Below, in pieces: positions 46,510 to 56,397 of a stretch of 64,000 nucleotides of DNA; the stretch's first letter is position 1, and each line of letters opens with the position of its first letter. The DNA is from an uncultured Prevotellaceae bacterium. Lineage in GTDB: Bacteria; Bacteroidota; Bacteroidia; Bacteroidales; Bacteroidaceae. Made by a program: the position numbers and the translations under genes. The notes under the pieces are model-generated. The model was given only the letters and a program-made list of their open reading frames with translations, was not told the DNA's origin and did no database searches. The stretch covers positions 84,827 to 148,826 of the forward strand of contig CAMWSK010000003.1 in the NCBI GenBank assembly GCA_947176895.1, given 5' to 3'.

Positions 46510-47430
46510 ATGCGAAAACTTAAAACCTTTCTTAATCCCGTCAATCTGTATTCAGATTCGTTTTGGGGTAAAGTTCCCGTTATCTTAACATCGTTATGTT
46601 CATTTGCCTTTCTGTGCTCATGTTCAGAAGGTAAAATGGTCATATCAAGTGTTGGTTATCAGTCCATCCGAACCTCATTCCTGCAACCAGATGCAAAGGA
46701 AAACAAAATCCCAGATGAGGCGGAAATCATTTTAGCATATACTGTCGGCATAAATGGTGAACTGGGGGTCGGAATCAGTAACAATACTGATGAAATTATG
46801 GTAATAGACCAAGCAATGTCTTTTTTTATCAACGATGGCCAATCCATTTCATATTACGATCCAACGATAAGAACACAAACAATAACGAACACATCGTCCA
46901 AAACGAAAGGTGGTTCTGTTAATCTCGGAGCCGTTAATGATGTCCTAAATATAGGGGGACGAATTGGAAGCGTACTCAACCGAATAAATGTGGGAGGTTC
47001 AAGAACAGTGGGAACTTCAATTGAAAACACAACCATCACTGCTGATGAACCTCGAATATCCATCGGTCCACGTGGAAGCGGCACCATGTCTAAAACCTTC
47101 ACAATAACGGGTGTCGGACAAGATTATTTAAGTGACAGAACTATTTCATCAACATATTCTTTTCAAACCAGTCCGTCTCGATTTAGTGTTTGCATATCTT
47201 ATTCCTTGGACGGTGGTCAAAACTTTAAAAAGATAGTAACGGATTTTTATGTAAACTCAAGTCATGTGTTTCCTGTCACACGTAAAGGAATGGTGAACGA
47301 ATCGCTGAGAAAGATTTACAAAGCTAAATCAGATGCACTGAATGAGAACCTTTGGATATTACATTTCAACAACAATGTTCCTGGTTCAAACAGCTCTATC
47401 GTAAATGGATACCTGTATGACTATCAATAA
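46510..47430 (+). CDS. Orphan lipoprotein (306 aa)
   Basis: Hydrophobic segment with LCSCSEGK lipobox; AT-rich; intact ORF. Confidence 0.6.
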   Translation: MRKLKTFLNPVNLYSDSFWGKVPVILTSLCSFAFLCSCSEGKMVISSVGYQSIRTSFLQPDAKENKIPDEAEIILAYTVGINGELGVGISNNTDEIMVIDQAMSFFINDGQSISYYDPTIRTQTITNTSSKTKGGSVNLGAVNDVLNIGGRIGSVLNRINVGGSRTVGTSIENTTITADEPRISIGPRGSGTMSKTFTITGVGQDYLSDRTISSTYSFQTSPSRFSVCISYSLDGGQNFKKIVTDFYVNSSHVFPVTRKGMVNESLRKIYKAKSDALNENLWILHFNNNVPGSNSSIVNGYLYDYQ

Positions 47431-47463
47431 TAGAATAATTGTCAATCAAAAAACAAACTTAAA

Positions 47464-48429
47464 ATGAGAAACAGAACCACCTTTATTATATTGGCATTAA
47501 TTACAATTTTTGTAATGTCTTCATGCCACACGACAGAAAAATTCGTTGTATACGGTCAGCAGGGAACAGAAATATTTAGTCCACAAATGCAGCAAATTGG
47601 GGAAATCGGCTTTGACGGAAGTGCAAAAATAAAATTATCAAGCGATGATTGCGCTTCTTATTTATTGGCGAAAAATCCAGGATCAGACCTTTACATCCCT
47701 TTTGCACTGGATTACAAAAACAAATCGTATGGTAGTTCAAGATTTTTAAGCGGACTTGAATATGTTGTTGCGATAGGTAGCGTATCAGCAGGCTTAGGTT
47801 TCGGACTTGCTTCCGGTGGAGATGATGCACCGTTAGCCGCAGTTGCTCTAGCATCCATACCAACATCATTTGCAGGAATAGCCACAAGCAATAGGTTAAA
47901 TCAAACTACTCGTGAGTGGAAATTTACCTATCATAAACAACAACACACGAATAATGACTTGCTTTTTACAGAGCCACAGTTTAACGAACCTGTAAAACAG
48001 CGTGTTTTTCACACGGAACAATCAGAACAAGATGTTTCTGAAATTGCTGGATGGACGCAAGAGAAGAGTCAATCAATCAAATTACCATTTAAGAACAAAA
48101 CTTATAATGTGATCCAGGTGGTGACTCACTTTAATGGTAGAAGTTTAAAAATGGAACCAGAAGGGAATGTCGTGGTAAAAGGTAATACCATTACAATTAA
48201 AATAGAGGGCAACAGTTATTTAAATAACATGGTCATTGGTATAACTAAAGATCTGAATAAAACACTAAGATTTGGTGATCCCTTGCGCAATTATTGTTTG
48301 TATAGTAGTTCTGATGATGAAGAAGTCGGGTTGTTTTATGAAGAAATTGACAGGAGTCTCGGATTGATTGAGCAGAAAATACTGATTAAAAAAGATGATT
48401 CTATTTTGTTTGAAATAGTTTTTATGTAA
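47464..48429 (+). CDS. Orphan lipoprotein (321 aa) with glycine-rich hydrophobic segment
   Basis: MRNRTTFIILALITIFVMSSCHTTEKF lipobox; internal VVAIGSVSAGLGFGLASGG...LAAVALASIPTSFAGIA. Confidence 0.62.
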   Translation: MRNRTTFIILALITIFVMSSCHTTEKFVVYGQQGTEIFSPQMQQIGEIGFDGSAKIKLSSDDCASYLLAKNPGSDLYIPFALDYKNKSYGSSRFLSGLEYVVAIGSVSAGLGFGLASGGDDAPLAAVALASIPTSFAGIATSNRLNQTTREWKFTYHKQQHTNNDLLFTEPQFNEPVKQRVFHTEQSEQDVSEIAGWTQEKSQSIKLPFKNKTYNVIQVVTHFNGRSLKMEPEGNVVVKGNTITIKIEGNSYLNNMVIGITKDLNKTLRFGDPLRNYCLYSSSDDEEVGLFYEEIDRSLGLIEQKILIKKDDSILFEIVFM

Positions 48430-48652
48430 CATAAGTCAACCATGTAAAAATGAGCGGCCGTTTCAGTATTGATTTGGTCGCCCATTTTTGTGGAATTCTG
48501 TTGTGTGGAAAAAACAAGTCACAACTGAAAGCCACCGTCCTGTTCTTCTGCGAATAATCGCTTTCCCTTGCTCTAATTTTTTTGAAATACTGCCTGTAAA
48601 AAGGCACATGACGCACAATAAATTTCCAAACACTACGGTGAATTCTCCATCT

Positions 48653-48728
48653 CAGGGCTCGAGACGTGTCTCTAAAGCCTTGAGATTTGTATTCCAAGTC
48701 CTGAGACGAACGTGCAAAGGTTTGAAAC
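48653..48728. repeat. Second-family ~21-bp-period array (CARGNCYTGAGAC-like units)
   Basis: CAGGGCTCGAGAC (48653), AAAGCCTTGAGAT (48674), CAAGTCCTGAGAC (48695), degenerate CAAAGGTTTGAAAC (48715). Confidence 0.65.
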
Positions 48729-48922
48729 AAAGAATTCGCCGCGGCGATTGCTGTTTTACACCTGGCGTTTCCCAAGCGCTTTCTCAAAGTTGTAAAAATG
48801 ATTAAAGACGCCTTCTGCGTAACTTTTTTTAAAACAATATAGTTGCTTGCTAAACGTAAATGGTCTACCTTTGAAAATCAGTTGAAATAAGGGATAATAG
48901 AGTAACAAATATATTTATAAAT

Positions 48923-49909
48923 ATGGTAGATATTCGTGAGTTGAACGAGCTGATTGAGCAGAAAAGCTCGTTCATCACAAACTTGCAGACCGGCATGTCA
49001 CAGGTGATTGTCGGTCAGAAACATTTGGTGGATTCGCTGCTTATCGGTCTGTTGAGCGATGGTCACGTGTTGCTGGAGGGCGTTCCCGGTCTGGCCAAAA
49101 CACAGGCCATCAAGACATTGGCATCTTTGGTTGATGCCAAGTTCAGCCGCATTCAGTTTACCCCCGACCTTTTGCCTGCCGATGTTATCGGTACGATGAT
49201 ATATAGTCAGAAGGAGGAGAAGTTTATGGTGGAGCAAGGTCCCGTGTTTGCCAACTTCGTCTTGGCTGATGAGATTAACCGTGCACCGGCCAAAGTGCAG
49301 AGTGCTTTGCTTGAGGCCATGCAGGAGCGTCAGGTGACCATCGGAAAGACGACCTATCCGTTGCCTGAGCCTTTCCTGGTGCTGGCCACCCAAAACCCCA
49401 TTGAACAGGAGGGAACCTATCCTTTGCCCGAGGCTCAGGTGGACCGCTTCATGCTGAAGGTGGTCATCGACTATCCCCAATTGGAAGAGGAAAAGAAGAT
49501 TATCCGCATGAACATCACGGGCGAGAAGCCCCAGGTGCGTGCCTTGCTTTCCACACGGGAGATTCAGGAGGCCCGCGAGATTGTCCGTCAGGTGTATATT
49601 GACGAGAAAATCGAGCAGTATATCGTGGACCTGGTGTTCGCTACCCGTTATCCCGAGAAGTATAACCTGAAGGATATGCGGGACTACATCGAGTTCGGCT
49701 GTTCTCCCCGTGCCAGCATCAACCTGGCTTTGGCGGCAAGGGCTTATGCCTTTATCAAGCATCGCGGCTATGTGATTCCCGAGGATGTGCGTGCCGTGGC
49801 TCATGATGTGCTTCGCCACCGCATAGGACTGACTTATGAGGCAGAGGCCAACAATGTTTCCGTAGAGGAAATCATCAGCAAGATTATCAACAACGTAGAA
49901 GTGCCCTAA
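48923..49909 (+). CDS. MoxR family AAA+ ATPase
   Basis: LLEGVPGLAKTQAIKTLA, FVLADEINRAPAKVQSALLEAMQERQVTIG, ATQNPIEQEGTYPLPEAQVDRFMLKV. Confidence 0.95.
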   Translation: MVDIRELNELIEQKSSFITNLQTGMSQVIVGQKHLVDSLLIGLLSDGHVLLEGVPGLAKTQAIKTLASLVDAKFSRIQFTPDLLPADVIGTMIYSQKEEKFMVEQGPVFANFVLADEINRAPAKVQSALLEAMQERQVTIGKTTYPLPEPFLVLATQNPIEQEGTYPLPEAQVDRFMLKVVIDYPQLEEEKKIIRMNITGEKPQVRALLSTREIQEAREIVRQVYIDEKIEQYIVDLVFATRYPEKYNLKDMRDYIEFGCSPRASINLALAARAYAFIKHRGYVIPEDVRAVAHDVLRHRIGLTYEAEANNVSVEEIISKIINNVEVP

Positions 49910-50781
49910 TGGAAACGTCGGATATACTGAAACGAGTCCGGCAGATAGAAATCAAGACCCGAGGCCTTTCAAACAACATCTTTGCCGGCGAGTATCACTC
50001 TGCCTTCAAAGGTAGGGGAATGGCCTTTAGTGAAGTGCGCGAGTATCAGTATGGTGATGATATCCGCGACATCGAGTGGAATGTGTCGGCCCGCTTCAGC
50101 AAGCCCTATGTGAAGGTGTTTGAGGAGGAACGGGAACTGACCGTCATGCTGTTGGTGGACGTAAGCGAGAGCCTGAACTTCGGCACCACCAATCAGTTGA
50201 AACGTGACATGGTGACGGAAATTGCCGCCACATTGGCTGTCTCGGCCATTCAGAACAATGATAAAATCGGTGTGATTTTCTTTTCAGACCGCATAGAGAA
50301 ATTCATACCCCCGAAAAAGGGACAAAAGCACATTCTTTATATCATTCGCGAGTTGCTGGACTTCAAGCCTCAGAGCAGGAATACATCGCTTTCTGTCGTG
50401 TTGCAGTATCTGACCCAGGCTATGAAGCGACGCTGTACGGCCTTTGTGCTCAGTGACTTTATTGATGTGAAAGACTTTACCACGCCTCTTACGGTGGCCA
50501 ATCGCAAACACGACGTGGTGGCCATTCAGGTTTATGATCGTCGGGTGGCAGAATTGCCCAACGTCGGCCTTATGAAGGTGTTTGATGCGGAAAGCCTTCA
50601 TGAGATGTATCTCGATACCGGCAGCAGCTATGTGCGCAAAGCGCATGCACGATGGTGGAAGGAACAGAGCGGGCGCTTGGAGCAAATCTTCAAGAAGTGT
50701 AATGTGGATAACATAAGCATCCGTACTGATCAGGACTATGTGTCGTCTCTAAAGATGTTGTTTTCTAAGCGAACAAGATGA
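49909..50781 (+). CDS. DUF58 domain-containing protein
   Basis: NIFAGEYHSAFKGRGMAFSEVREYQYGDDIRDIEWNVSARF. Confidence 0.93.
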   Translation: METSDILKRVRQIEIKTRGLSNNIFAGEYHSAFKGRGMAFSEVREYQYGDDIRDIEWNVSARFSKPYVKVFEEERELTVMLLVDVSESLNFGTTNQLKRDMVTEIAATLAVSAIQNNDKIGVIFFSDRIEKFIPPKKGQKHILYIIRELLDFKPQSRNTSLSVVLQYLTQAMKRRCTAFVLSDFIDVKDFTTPLTVANRKHDVVAIQVYDRRVAELPNVGLMKVFDAESLHEMYLDTGSSYVRKAHARWWKEQSGRLEQIFKKCNVDNISIRTDQDYVSSLKMLFSKRTR

Positions 50782-51851
50782 AAGGACTGGTACTATTTAT
50801 AAATTTGTTGCTGGTTTCCGCCGGTCTGCATGCTCAGGTTGTAGTCAATGCAAAAATTGATGATATGCAGATGCTTGTAGGGGAGCAGACTAAACTTTCA
50901 CTTGAAGTTGTTTGTGATGCCGGCCAGCGTGTGGAATTACCGCCGTTCAAGGATGGCCAGGAGGTGTTGCCCAACATCGAGGTTGTGAAGGTGATGCCTG
51001 TGGACACCGCTTCCTTGAATGCCGGGAAACGCAAGCAGTATCGTCAAGACTATTTGATTACGGCTTGGGACTCCTCGCTTTATTATCTGCCTCCTTTGCC
51101 GGTGATGGTGGATGATTCCCTGTATGAAAGCAAGAGCCTGGCGTTAAAGGTGTACACGGTGGATGTGGATACGCTTGACTATAACAAATACTTCGACATC
51201 AAGGATGTCATGCCTGCTCCTTTTTCCTTTGATGATTGGAAATGGGTGACAGGGGTGGCCTTGATGAACGCGGTGTTGCTGGTGTGCTTCATCCTGCTGC
51301 TGGTTGCTTTGATTACGGGGAAACCTCTCATCCGCATTCGTAAGCGTAAACCAAAGGAACCGGCTCATCAGGTGGCTTTAAGAGAGATTGAGCGCATCAA
51401 GGAAGAACGAACCTGGGTCCGGGAGGGAAGCAAGGAGTATTACACCCAACTGACAGATACCCTGCGCACCTATATTAAGGAGCGTTACGGCTTTAATGCC
51501 CTGGAGATGACATCAGCGGAAATCATTGAAAAGTTGATGCAGGAAGACAATCAAGTGGCATTGAATGAATTGAGAGGTCTGTTTCAAACAGCCGACCTGG
51601 TGAAGTTCGCAAAATATGAAACGCAGATAAACGAGAATGACGCCAACTTGCTGACAGCCTTAGAGTATGTGCAGCAGACCAAGCGTGAGGCGGACCCGAA
51701 GGAAGAGGAGAAGGAAGAAGAATTGCCACCCGAAGTGAAGCGCAGTCGTGTCAATCGCATTTCGCTTTATGTGACCACTGTTGCGGTCGGATTGGCTATG
51801 TTGGTGTCCGCGGGATGGCTGTTCTATCGGCTTCGCGACTTATTGATGTAA
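50778..51851 (+). CDS. Membrane protein of the Bat operon (BatD-like N-terminus, DUF4381-like features)
   Basis: Signal peptide, single central TM, C-terminal TM; position between the DUF58 and BatA genes. Confidence 0.7.
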   Translation: MKGLVLFINLLLVSAGLHAQVVVNAKIDDMQMLVGEQTKLSLEVVCDAGQRVELPPFKDGQEVLPNIEVVKVMPVDTASLNAGKRKQYRQDYLITAWDSSLYYLPPLPVMVDDSLYESKSLALKVYTVDVDTLDYNKYFDIKDVMPAPFSFDDWKWVTGVALMNAVLLVCFILLLVALITGKPLIRIRKRKPKEPAHQVALREIERIKEERTWVREGSKEYYTQLTDTLRTYIKERYGFNALEMTSAEIIEKLMQEDNQVALNELRGLFQTADLVKFAKYETQINENDANLLTALEYVQQTKREADPKEEEKEEELPPEVKRSRVNRISLYVTTVAVGLAMLVSAGWLFYRLRDLLM

Positions 51852-51858
51852 CAGGAAG

Positions 51859-52857
51859 ATGATATTTGCAAGTCCCACATATTTATATTTGTTGTTGCTT
51901 CTCGTGCCATATATAATATGGTATGTGTTGGCACATTCAACCTTCCATCCCAAGATGCAGGTCAGTTCCACCGAGGCTTATCGTGGCTTGCATCGTACTT
52001 GGAGGGTGTATCTGGTGCATGTCCCGTTTTTGCTTCGCGTGGTATGCCTTGCCGGGGTAATCATAGCCTTGGCACGCCCGCAGGAGCAGGATTCTTATAA
52101 GCATGTAAACGTCGAGGGTATCGATGTGATGCTTTGTATGGATGTGAGCACCAGTATGCTGGCGGAGGACCTTAAGCCCAACCGGGTGAAGGCTGCCCGC
52201 GAGGTGGCTACGAAGTTTGTGTCCGGCAGACCGGACGACAACATCGGTCTGACCGTATTTGCCGGAGAAGCCTTCACTCTCTGTCCCTTGACGGTGAACC
52301 ATTCTTCGCTGATCAATCTTCTTCATAATCTGCAATGCGACATGACGGAGCGTGGCGTGATTGAAGATGGAACAGCCATTGGCATGGGGTTGGCCAGTGC
52401 CATAACCCGATTGAAGGACAGCAAGGCCAAAAGCAAAGTAATCATATTGCTGACCGATGGAAGCAACAACCGCGGTGACATTTCGCCCATGAAGGCTGCG
52501 GAAATAGCTCAAACCTATGGCATAAGAATCTATACCATTGGTGTCGGAACCAACGGCCTGGCAAATTATCCCATAAGGGTGGCCGGCGTGACGCAGTATC
52601 TGCAGGTTCCTGTCGAAATCGACACAGAGACATTGCAGAACATTGCCGACAAAACGAACGGACAATTCTATCGTGCCCAAAATACGCAAGCGCTTTATGA
52701 TGTCTACAAGGAGATTGACCAGCTTGAGCGAACCAAATTCTCTACTCAGAAATTCACAAAAAATGAAGAAGGCTTCAGACCTTTTGTCGCCTTGGCTTTG
52801 TTTGTACTGCTTTTGGAACTTCTGCTTCGGACCACGTTGTTAAAACGAATACCTTGA
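51859..52857 (+). CDS. batA: BatA, VWA domain membrane protein
   Basis: GIDVMLCMDVSTSMLAEDLKPNRVKAAREVATKF (MIDAS DxSxS), IILLTDGSNNRGDISP. Confidence 0.9.
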   Translation: MIFASPTYLYLLLLLVPYIIWYVLAHSTFHPKMQVSSTEAYRGLHRTWRVYLVHVPFLLRVVCLAGVIIALARPQEQDSYKHVNVEGIDVMLCMDVSTSMLAEDLKPNRVKAAREVATKFVSGRPDDNIGLTVFAGEAFTLCPLTVNHSSLINLLHNLQCDMTERGVIEDGTAIGMGLASAITRLKDSKAKSKVIILLTDGSNNRGDISPMKAAEIAQTYGIRIYTIGVGTNGLANYPIRVAGVTQYLQVPVEIDTETLQNIADKTNGQFYRAQNTQALYDVYKEIDQLERTKFSTQKFTKNEEGFRPFVALALFVLLLELLLRTTLLKRIP

Positions 52858-52858
52858 T

Positions 52859-54595
52859 ATGTTTAGATTTGAAAACCCGCAATATCTATATCTGCTTGTT
52901 CTGGTTCCTGCATTTATCTTGATTTATGTCTTGAACCATTACCGCAAACGTAACAGATTGAAGGCTTACGGCGATCCTCGGTTGTTGCGCGGATTGATGC
53001 GTGACGTGTCGGCATGGCATCCTTTGGCGAAGTTTGCTCTGTTGATGGTGGCCTTATCATCGCTCATCATCGCCTTCGCCCGCCCCCAATACGGCACGAA
53101 AATCAACACAAGCGAACGTAATGGCATAGAGGCCATGATTGCCGTGGATGTGAGCAACAGCATGTTGGCCGAGGATGTGCGTCCCAGCAGACTGGATAAA
53201 GCCAAGATGTTGTTCAGCAATATGGTGGACAACATGAAAGACGATCATGTCGGCATCGTGGTGTTTGCCGGTGAGGCCTACACAAAGCTTCCCATGACAA
53301 ACGACTATGTCTCGACCAAGTTGGTTCTCGATCAAATGGATCCCTCTATGGTCGCGTCACAAGGGACGGATGTTGCCGCGGCCATTGAACTGGCACAACA
53401 AAACTTCTCGGGACGTGAGGATGTGACCCGTGCCATTTTTCTTATTACGGACGGAGAGGATAACGAGGGTGGGGCTGTGGAGGCCGCCCGCAAAGCGGCT
53501 TCCCAAGGTGTCAGAGTGTATGTGCTTGGCGTGGGTAGCCCGCAGGGTGCCCATATACCGATGCCCGGAACTCATCAGAACATGGTGGATGAAGAGGGCG
53601 TACCTGTGGTTACGGCGTTGAACGAGAAGATGTGTGCCGAGATTGCCGAGGCCGGTGAAGGCGCCTATATCTATGTGGAGAACAGCACATCGGCTCAAGC
53701 ACAATTAAACAAATACCTGAGTAAACTTCAGAAGACAAACCTGGAAAAGAACGTCTATAGTGAGTTTGATGAGCAGTTTCAAGGCTTCCTGCTTATAGCT
53801 CTCGTCTGTTTGTTGTTGGAAGTGTTGTTGCTGGAAAGGCAGACACATCTTTTTCGTCGTAAGCAAACGGTTGTATCGGTTTTGTGCCTTTTGTTTTCAA
53901 CGGCGGCTGTTGCCCAGAGCCATCGTGATTATGTCCGTCGGGGTAACCGTATGTACCAGAAAGAAATGTATGAGAAAGCCCTTGTCGAGTATAAAAACGC
54001 TTATCAGAAGGATTCCACGGATTTGGTGGTGCTTTATGACTATGCCAACTCGTTGCTTCAGTTGGGGGATACGTCCGGCGTCAAGGAAGCCAACAACCTG
54101 CTGTTGCGTGCCTCGAAGCTGGCTCAGTCTTCAGACCGTAAAGCAAGAATCCACCACAATCTTGGATGGTTGTATCAAAGTATTCATCGCGAGGTAAAAA
54201 GAACGGGGCAAGAGATGAAGGACTTGCCAAGCACGAAATTGCTGGAAATAGCTATTGCCAATTATAAAGAAGCGCTGCGAAATACGCCGGACGATGAGGA
54301 AACGCGCTACAATTATGTCCTATGTCAGCGCCAATTGGAAAAAGAGCAACAGCAGGGAGGTGGAGGAGAATCGCAGCAACAAAGCCCTCAGCAGAATAAA
54401 GATGACCAGCAGGACCAGAAGGAACAACCCGATAAGCCTGAGCAAAACAAAGAGCAGAACGCAGAGCCGCTGGATAAAGATAAGCGGAATGCCGAACAGT
54501 TGCTGAAGGCCGCCCTGCAGAATGAACGGAAAACCCAAGACAAAGTGAAACAACAGCATCAAAGCGATAAAAGAAGATTGAAGAAACAATGGTAA
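52859..54595 (+). CDS. BatB-BatC fusion: VWA domain membrane protein plus TPR domain
   Basis: BatB part AMIAVDVSNSMLAEDVRPSRLDKAKM; internal signal-like VVSVLCLLFSTAAVAQS then TPR YEKALVEYKNAYQKDSTDLVVLYDYAN. Confidence 0.85.
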   Translation: MFRFENPQYLYLLVLVPAFILIYVLNHYRKRNRLKAYGDPRLLRGLMRDVSAWHPLAKFALLMVALSSLIIAFARPQYGTKINTSERNGIEAMIAVDVSNSMLAEDVRPSRLDKAKMLFSNMVDNMKDDHVGIVVFAGEAYTKLPMTNDYVSTKLVLDQMDPSMVASQGTDVAAAIELAQQNFSGREDVTRAIFLITDGEDNEGGAVEAARKAASQGVRVYVLGVGSPQGAHIPMPGTHQNMVDEEGVPVVTALNEKMCAEIAEAGEGAYIYVENSTSAQAQLNKYLSKLQKTNLEKNVYSEFDEQFQGFLLIALVCLLLEVLLLERQTHLFRRKQTVVSVLCLLFSTAAVAQSHRDYVRRGNRMYQKEMYEKALVEYKNAYQKDSTDLVVLYDYANSLLQLGDTSGVKEANNLLLRASKLAQSSDRKARIHHNLGWLYQSIHREVKRTGQEMKDLPSTKLLEIAIANYKEALRNTPDDEETRYNYVLCQRQLEKEQQQGGGGESQQQSPQQNKDDQQDQKEQPDKPEQNKEQNAEPLDKDKRNAEQLLKAALQNERKTQDKVKQQHQSDKRRLKKQW

Positions 54596-56397
54596 GACGA
54601 GAATATCTACTGCTGCTTCTGTGTGCGTTATTGTTGCCGTCGACGCTTATAGCGCAGATAAAGGTATCCCTTCAAGCACCCCAACAAGTGATTGAAGGGC
54701 ATAGCTTTAGAATAAGTTATGTGGTAAATTCACAGGAAGTGCAGGATGTCAGTGTGGGAGATTTTACGGGTTTTGAACTGACCTATGGCCCGGCAACCAG
54801 TCGCAGTTTCAGCCAGACGATGATTAACGGCAAGAGCACGACCAACAGTTCTGTTACTTTTTCATATACGTTGTCAGCTACGCAATCGGGAACCTTTACG
54901 CTTCCTGCCATGACGGTTACGGTAGACGGGCGAAAATACAAAAGTGGCACGGCACAGGTGAAAGTCGTGAAAGATGTGCCTGCCTCAAGCACTCCCTCGA
55001 CCCCCACTCATCAGCGTACTCAAAGAGTGGGAGAAAAGGTAACCGACAGCGATCTGTTTGTTACCGTCACAGCCAGCAAAAAGAATGTTTATGAGCAGGA
55101 GGCTGTGTTGCTTACATATAAGCTATACACCCTGGTAACGATAGAGAGTTGTGAGACCAAGTTGCCCGAAATGGATGACTTCTTCTCACAAGAGGTACCA
55201 CTTCCCAAACAGAAATCACTGAGCTATGAGGCTCACGATGACCGTCTTTATGGTACCGTCACTTGGTGTCAATATGTTGTTTATCCTCAGAAGTCGGGTG
55301 AACTTACGATTCCCGCATTGCCTTTTGATGTCGTTGTGGTTCAGCAGGACCGTTCATCTGACCCTCTTGATGTCTTCTTCGGAGGAGGAGTATCCGAAGT
55401 GAGGGTGAAAAAGCGGGTAAAGGCTCCGGCGGTTGCCTTGAATGTGATGCCGTTGCCCCAGAGCAGCACCGGTTTTTCCGGTGCCGTGGGGTCGGACTTC
55501 TCCGTAAAGGCTTCGCTGAGTCCTCAAAAAGTTGATGCAAACGATGCCGTTCAGTTAAGTCTTGTCGTTAATGGCACGGGGAATCTTAAGCTATTGTCTG
55601 CCCCGGAAGTAAAATGGCCCTCGGATTTTGAGAGCTATGATGCCAAGCAGTCCGACAACCATCGCCCCACGACAGCCGGTGCGACGGGGTCTGTGAGCTT
55701 TGATTATACGGCAGTACCCCGCCATGGAGGCAGTTATCAGATTCCCCCCGTAGAGTTTACTTACTTTGATGTCCAGAAGAAGGAATATAAGACCCTAAAG
55801 ACGGACAGCTTCAACCTGGAAGTGAAAGGTGTGGCCGGGAGCAGTCGCTCGAAATATTCCGGTCAGGAGGATGTGGAGGTGCTGAACTCTGACATCCGCC
55901 ATATTATGACGGGAGGCACAGGCACGTCGCAACGTGGTGCCCGATTCTTCGGAAGCCTTTCCTATCTACTCGTCTTTCCGATTGCGTTACTGGTGTTTGT
56001 CCTTTTTGTTATCGCGATGCGTCGCCATGCCGCCTCGACGGCAGACATCACCCATAACCGTCACAAGCATGCGGGGAAAGTTGCGTCAAGGCGTCTGAAG
56101 TTGGCCCGTCAGTTACAAAAGGGGAACCGGCGTGAGGCTTTTTATGATGAGGTGATGCGGGCACTTTGGGGTTACGTGGCAGACAAGTTGGGACTTCCTG
56201 TAGCCGACCTTTCAAAGGACAATGTGAGCCTTCTGCTTTCACAGCGAGGCGTGGAAATGAATACCATAGAGGCTTTTGCTTCCGTGTTGGAAGAGTGCGA
56301 GTTTGCCCGTTTTGCGCAAGGTGCGGCCAGCACCACCATGGAGCAGGTCATGGAGCAGGCTGCGGATGTCATTGATAAAATTGAAGAAAAATTATGA
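54589..56397 (+). CDS. batD: BatD, oxygen tolerance family membrane protein
   Basis: KVSLQAPQQVIEGHSFRISYVVN, LTYKLYTLVTIESCE, position in Bat operon, C-terminal TM. Confidence 0.88.
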   Translation: MVRREYLLLLLCALLLPSTLIAQIKVSLQAPQQVIEGHSFRISYVVNSQEVQDVSVGDFTGFELTYGPATSRSFSQTMINGKSTTNSSVTFSYTLSATQSGTFTLPAMTVTVDGRKYKSGTAQVKVVKDVPASSTPSTPTHQRTQRVGEKVTDSDLFVTVTASKKNVYEQEAVLLTYKLYTLVTIESCETKLPEMDDFFSQEVPLPKQKSLSYEAHDDRLYGTVTWCQYVVYPQKSGELTIPALPFDVVVVQQDRSSDPLDVFFGGGVSEVRVKKRVKAPAVALNVMPLPQSSTGFSGAVGSDFSVKASLSPQKVDANDAVQLSLVVNGTGNLKLLSAPEVKWPSDFESYDAKQSDNHRPTTAGATGSVSFDYTAVPRHGGSYQIPPVEFTYFDVQKKEYKTLKTDSFNLEVKGVAGSSRSKYSGQEDVEVLNSDIRHIMTGGTGTSQRGARFFGSLSYLLVFPIALLVFVLFVIAMRRHAASTADITHNRHKHAGKVASRRLKLARQLQKGNRREAFYDEVMRALWGYVADKLGLPVADLSKDNVSLLLSQRGVEMNTIEAFASVLEECEFARFAQGAASTTMEQVMEQAADVIDKIEEKL

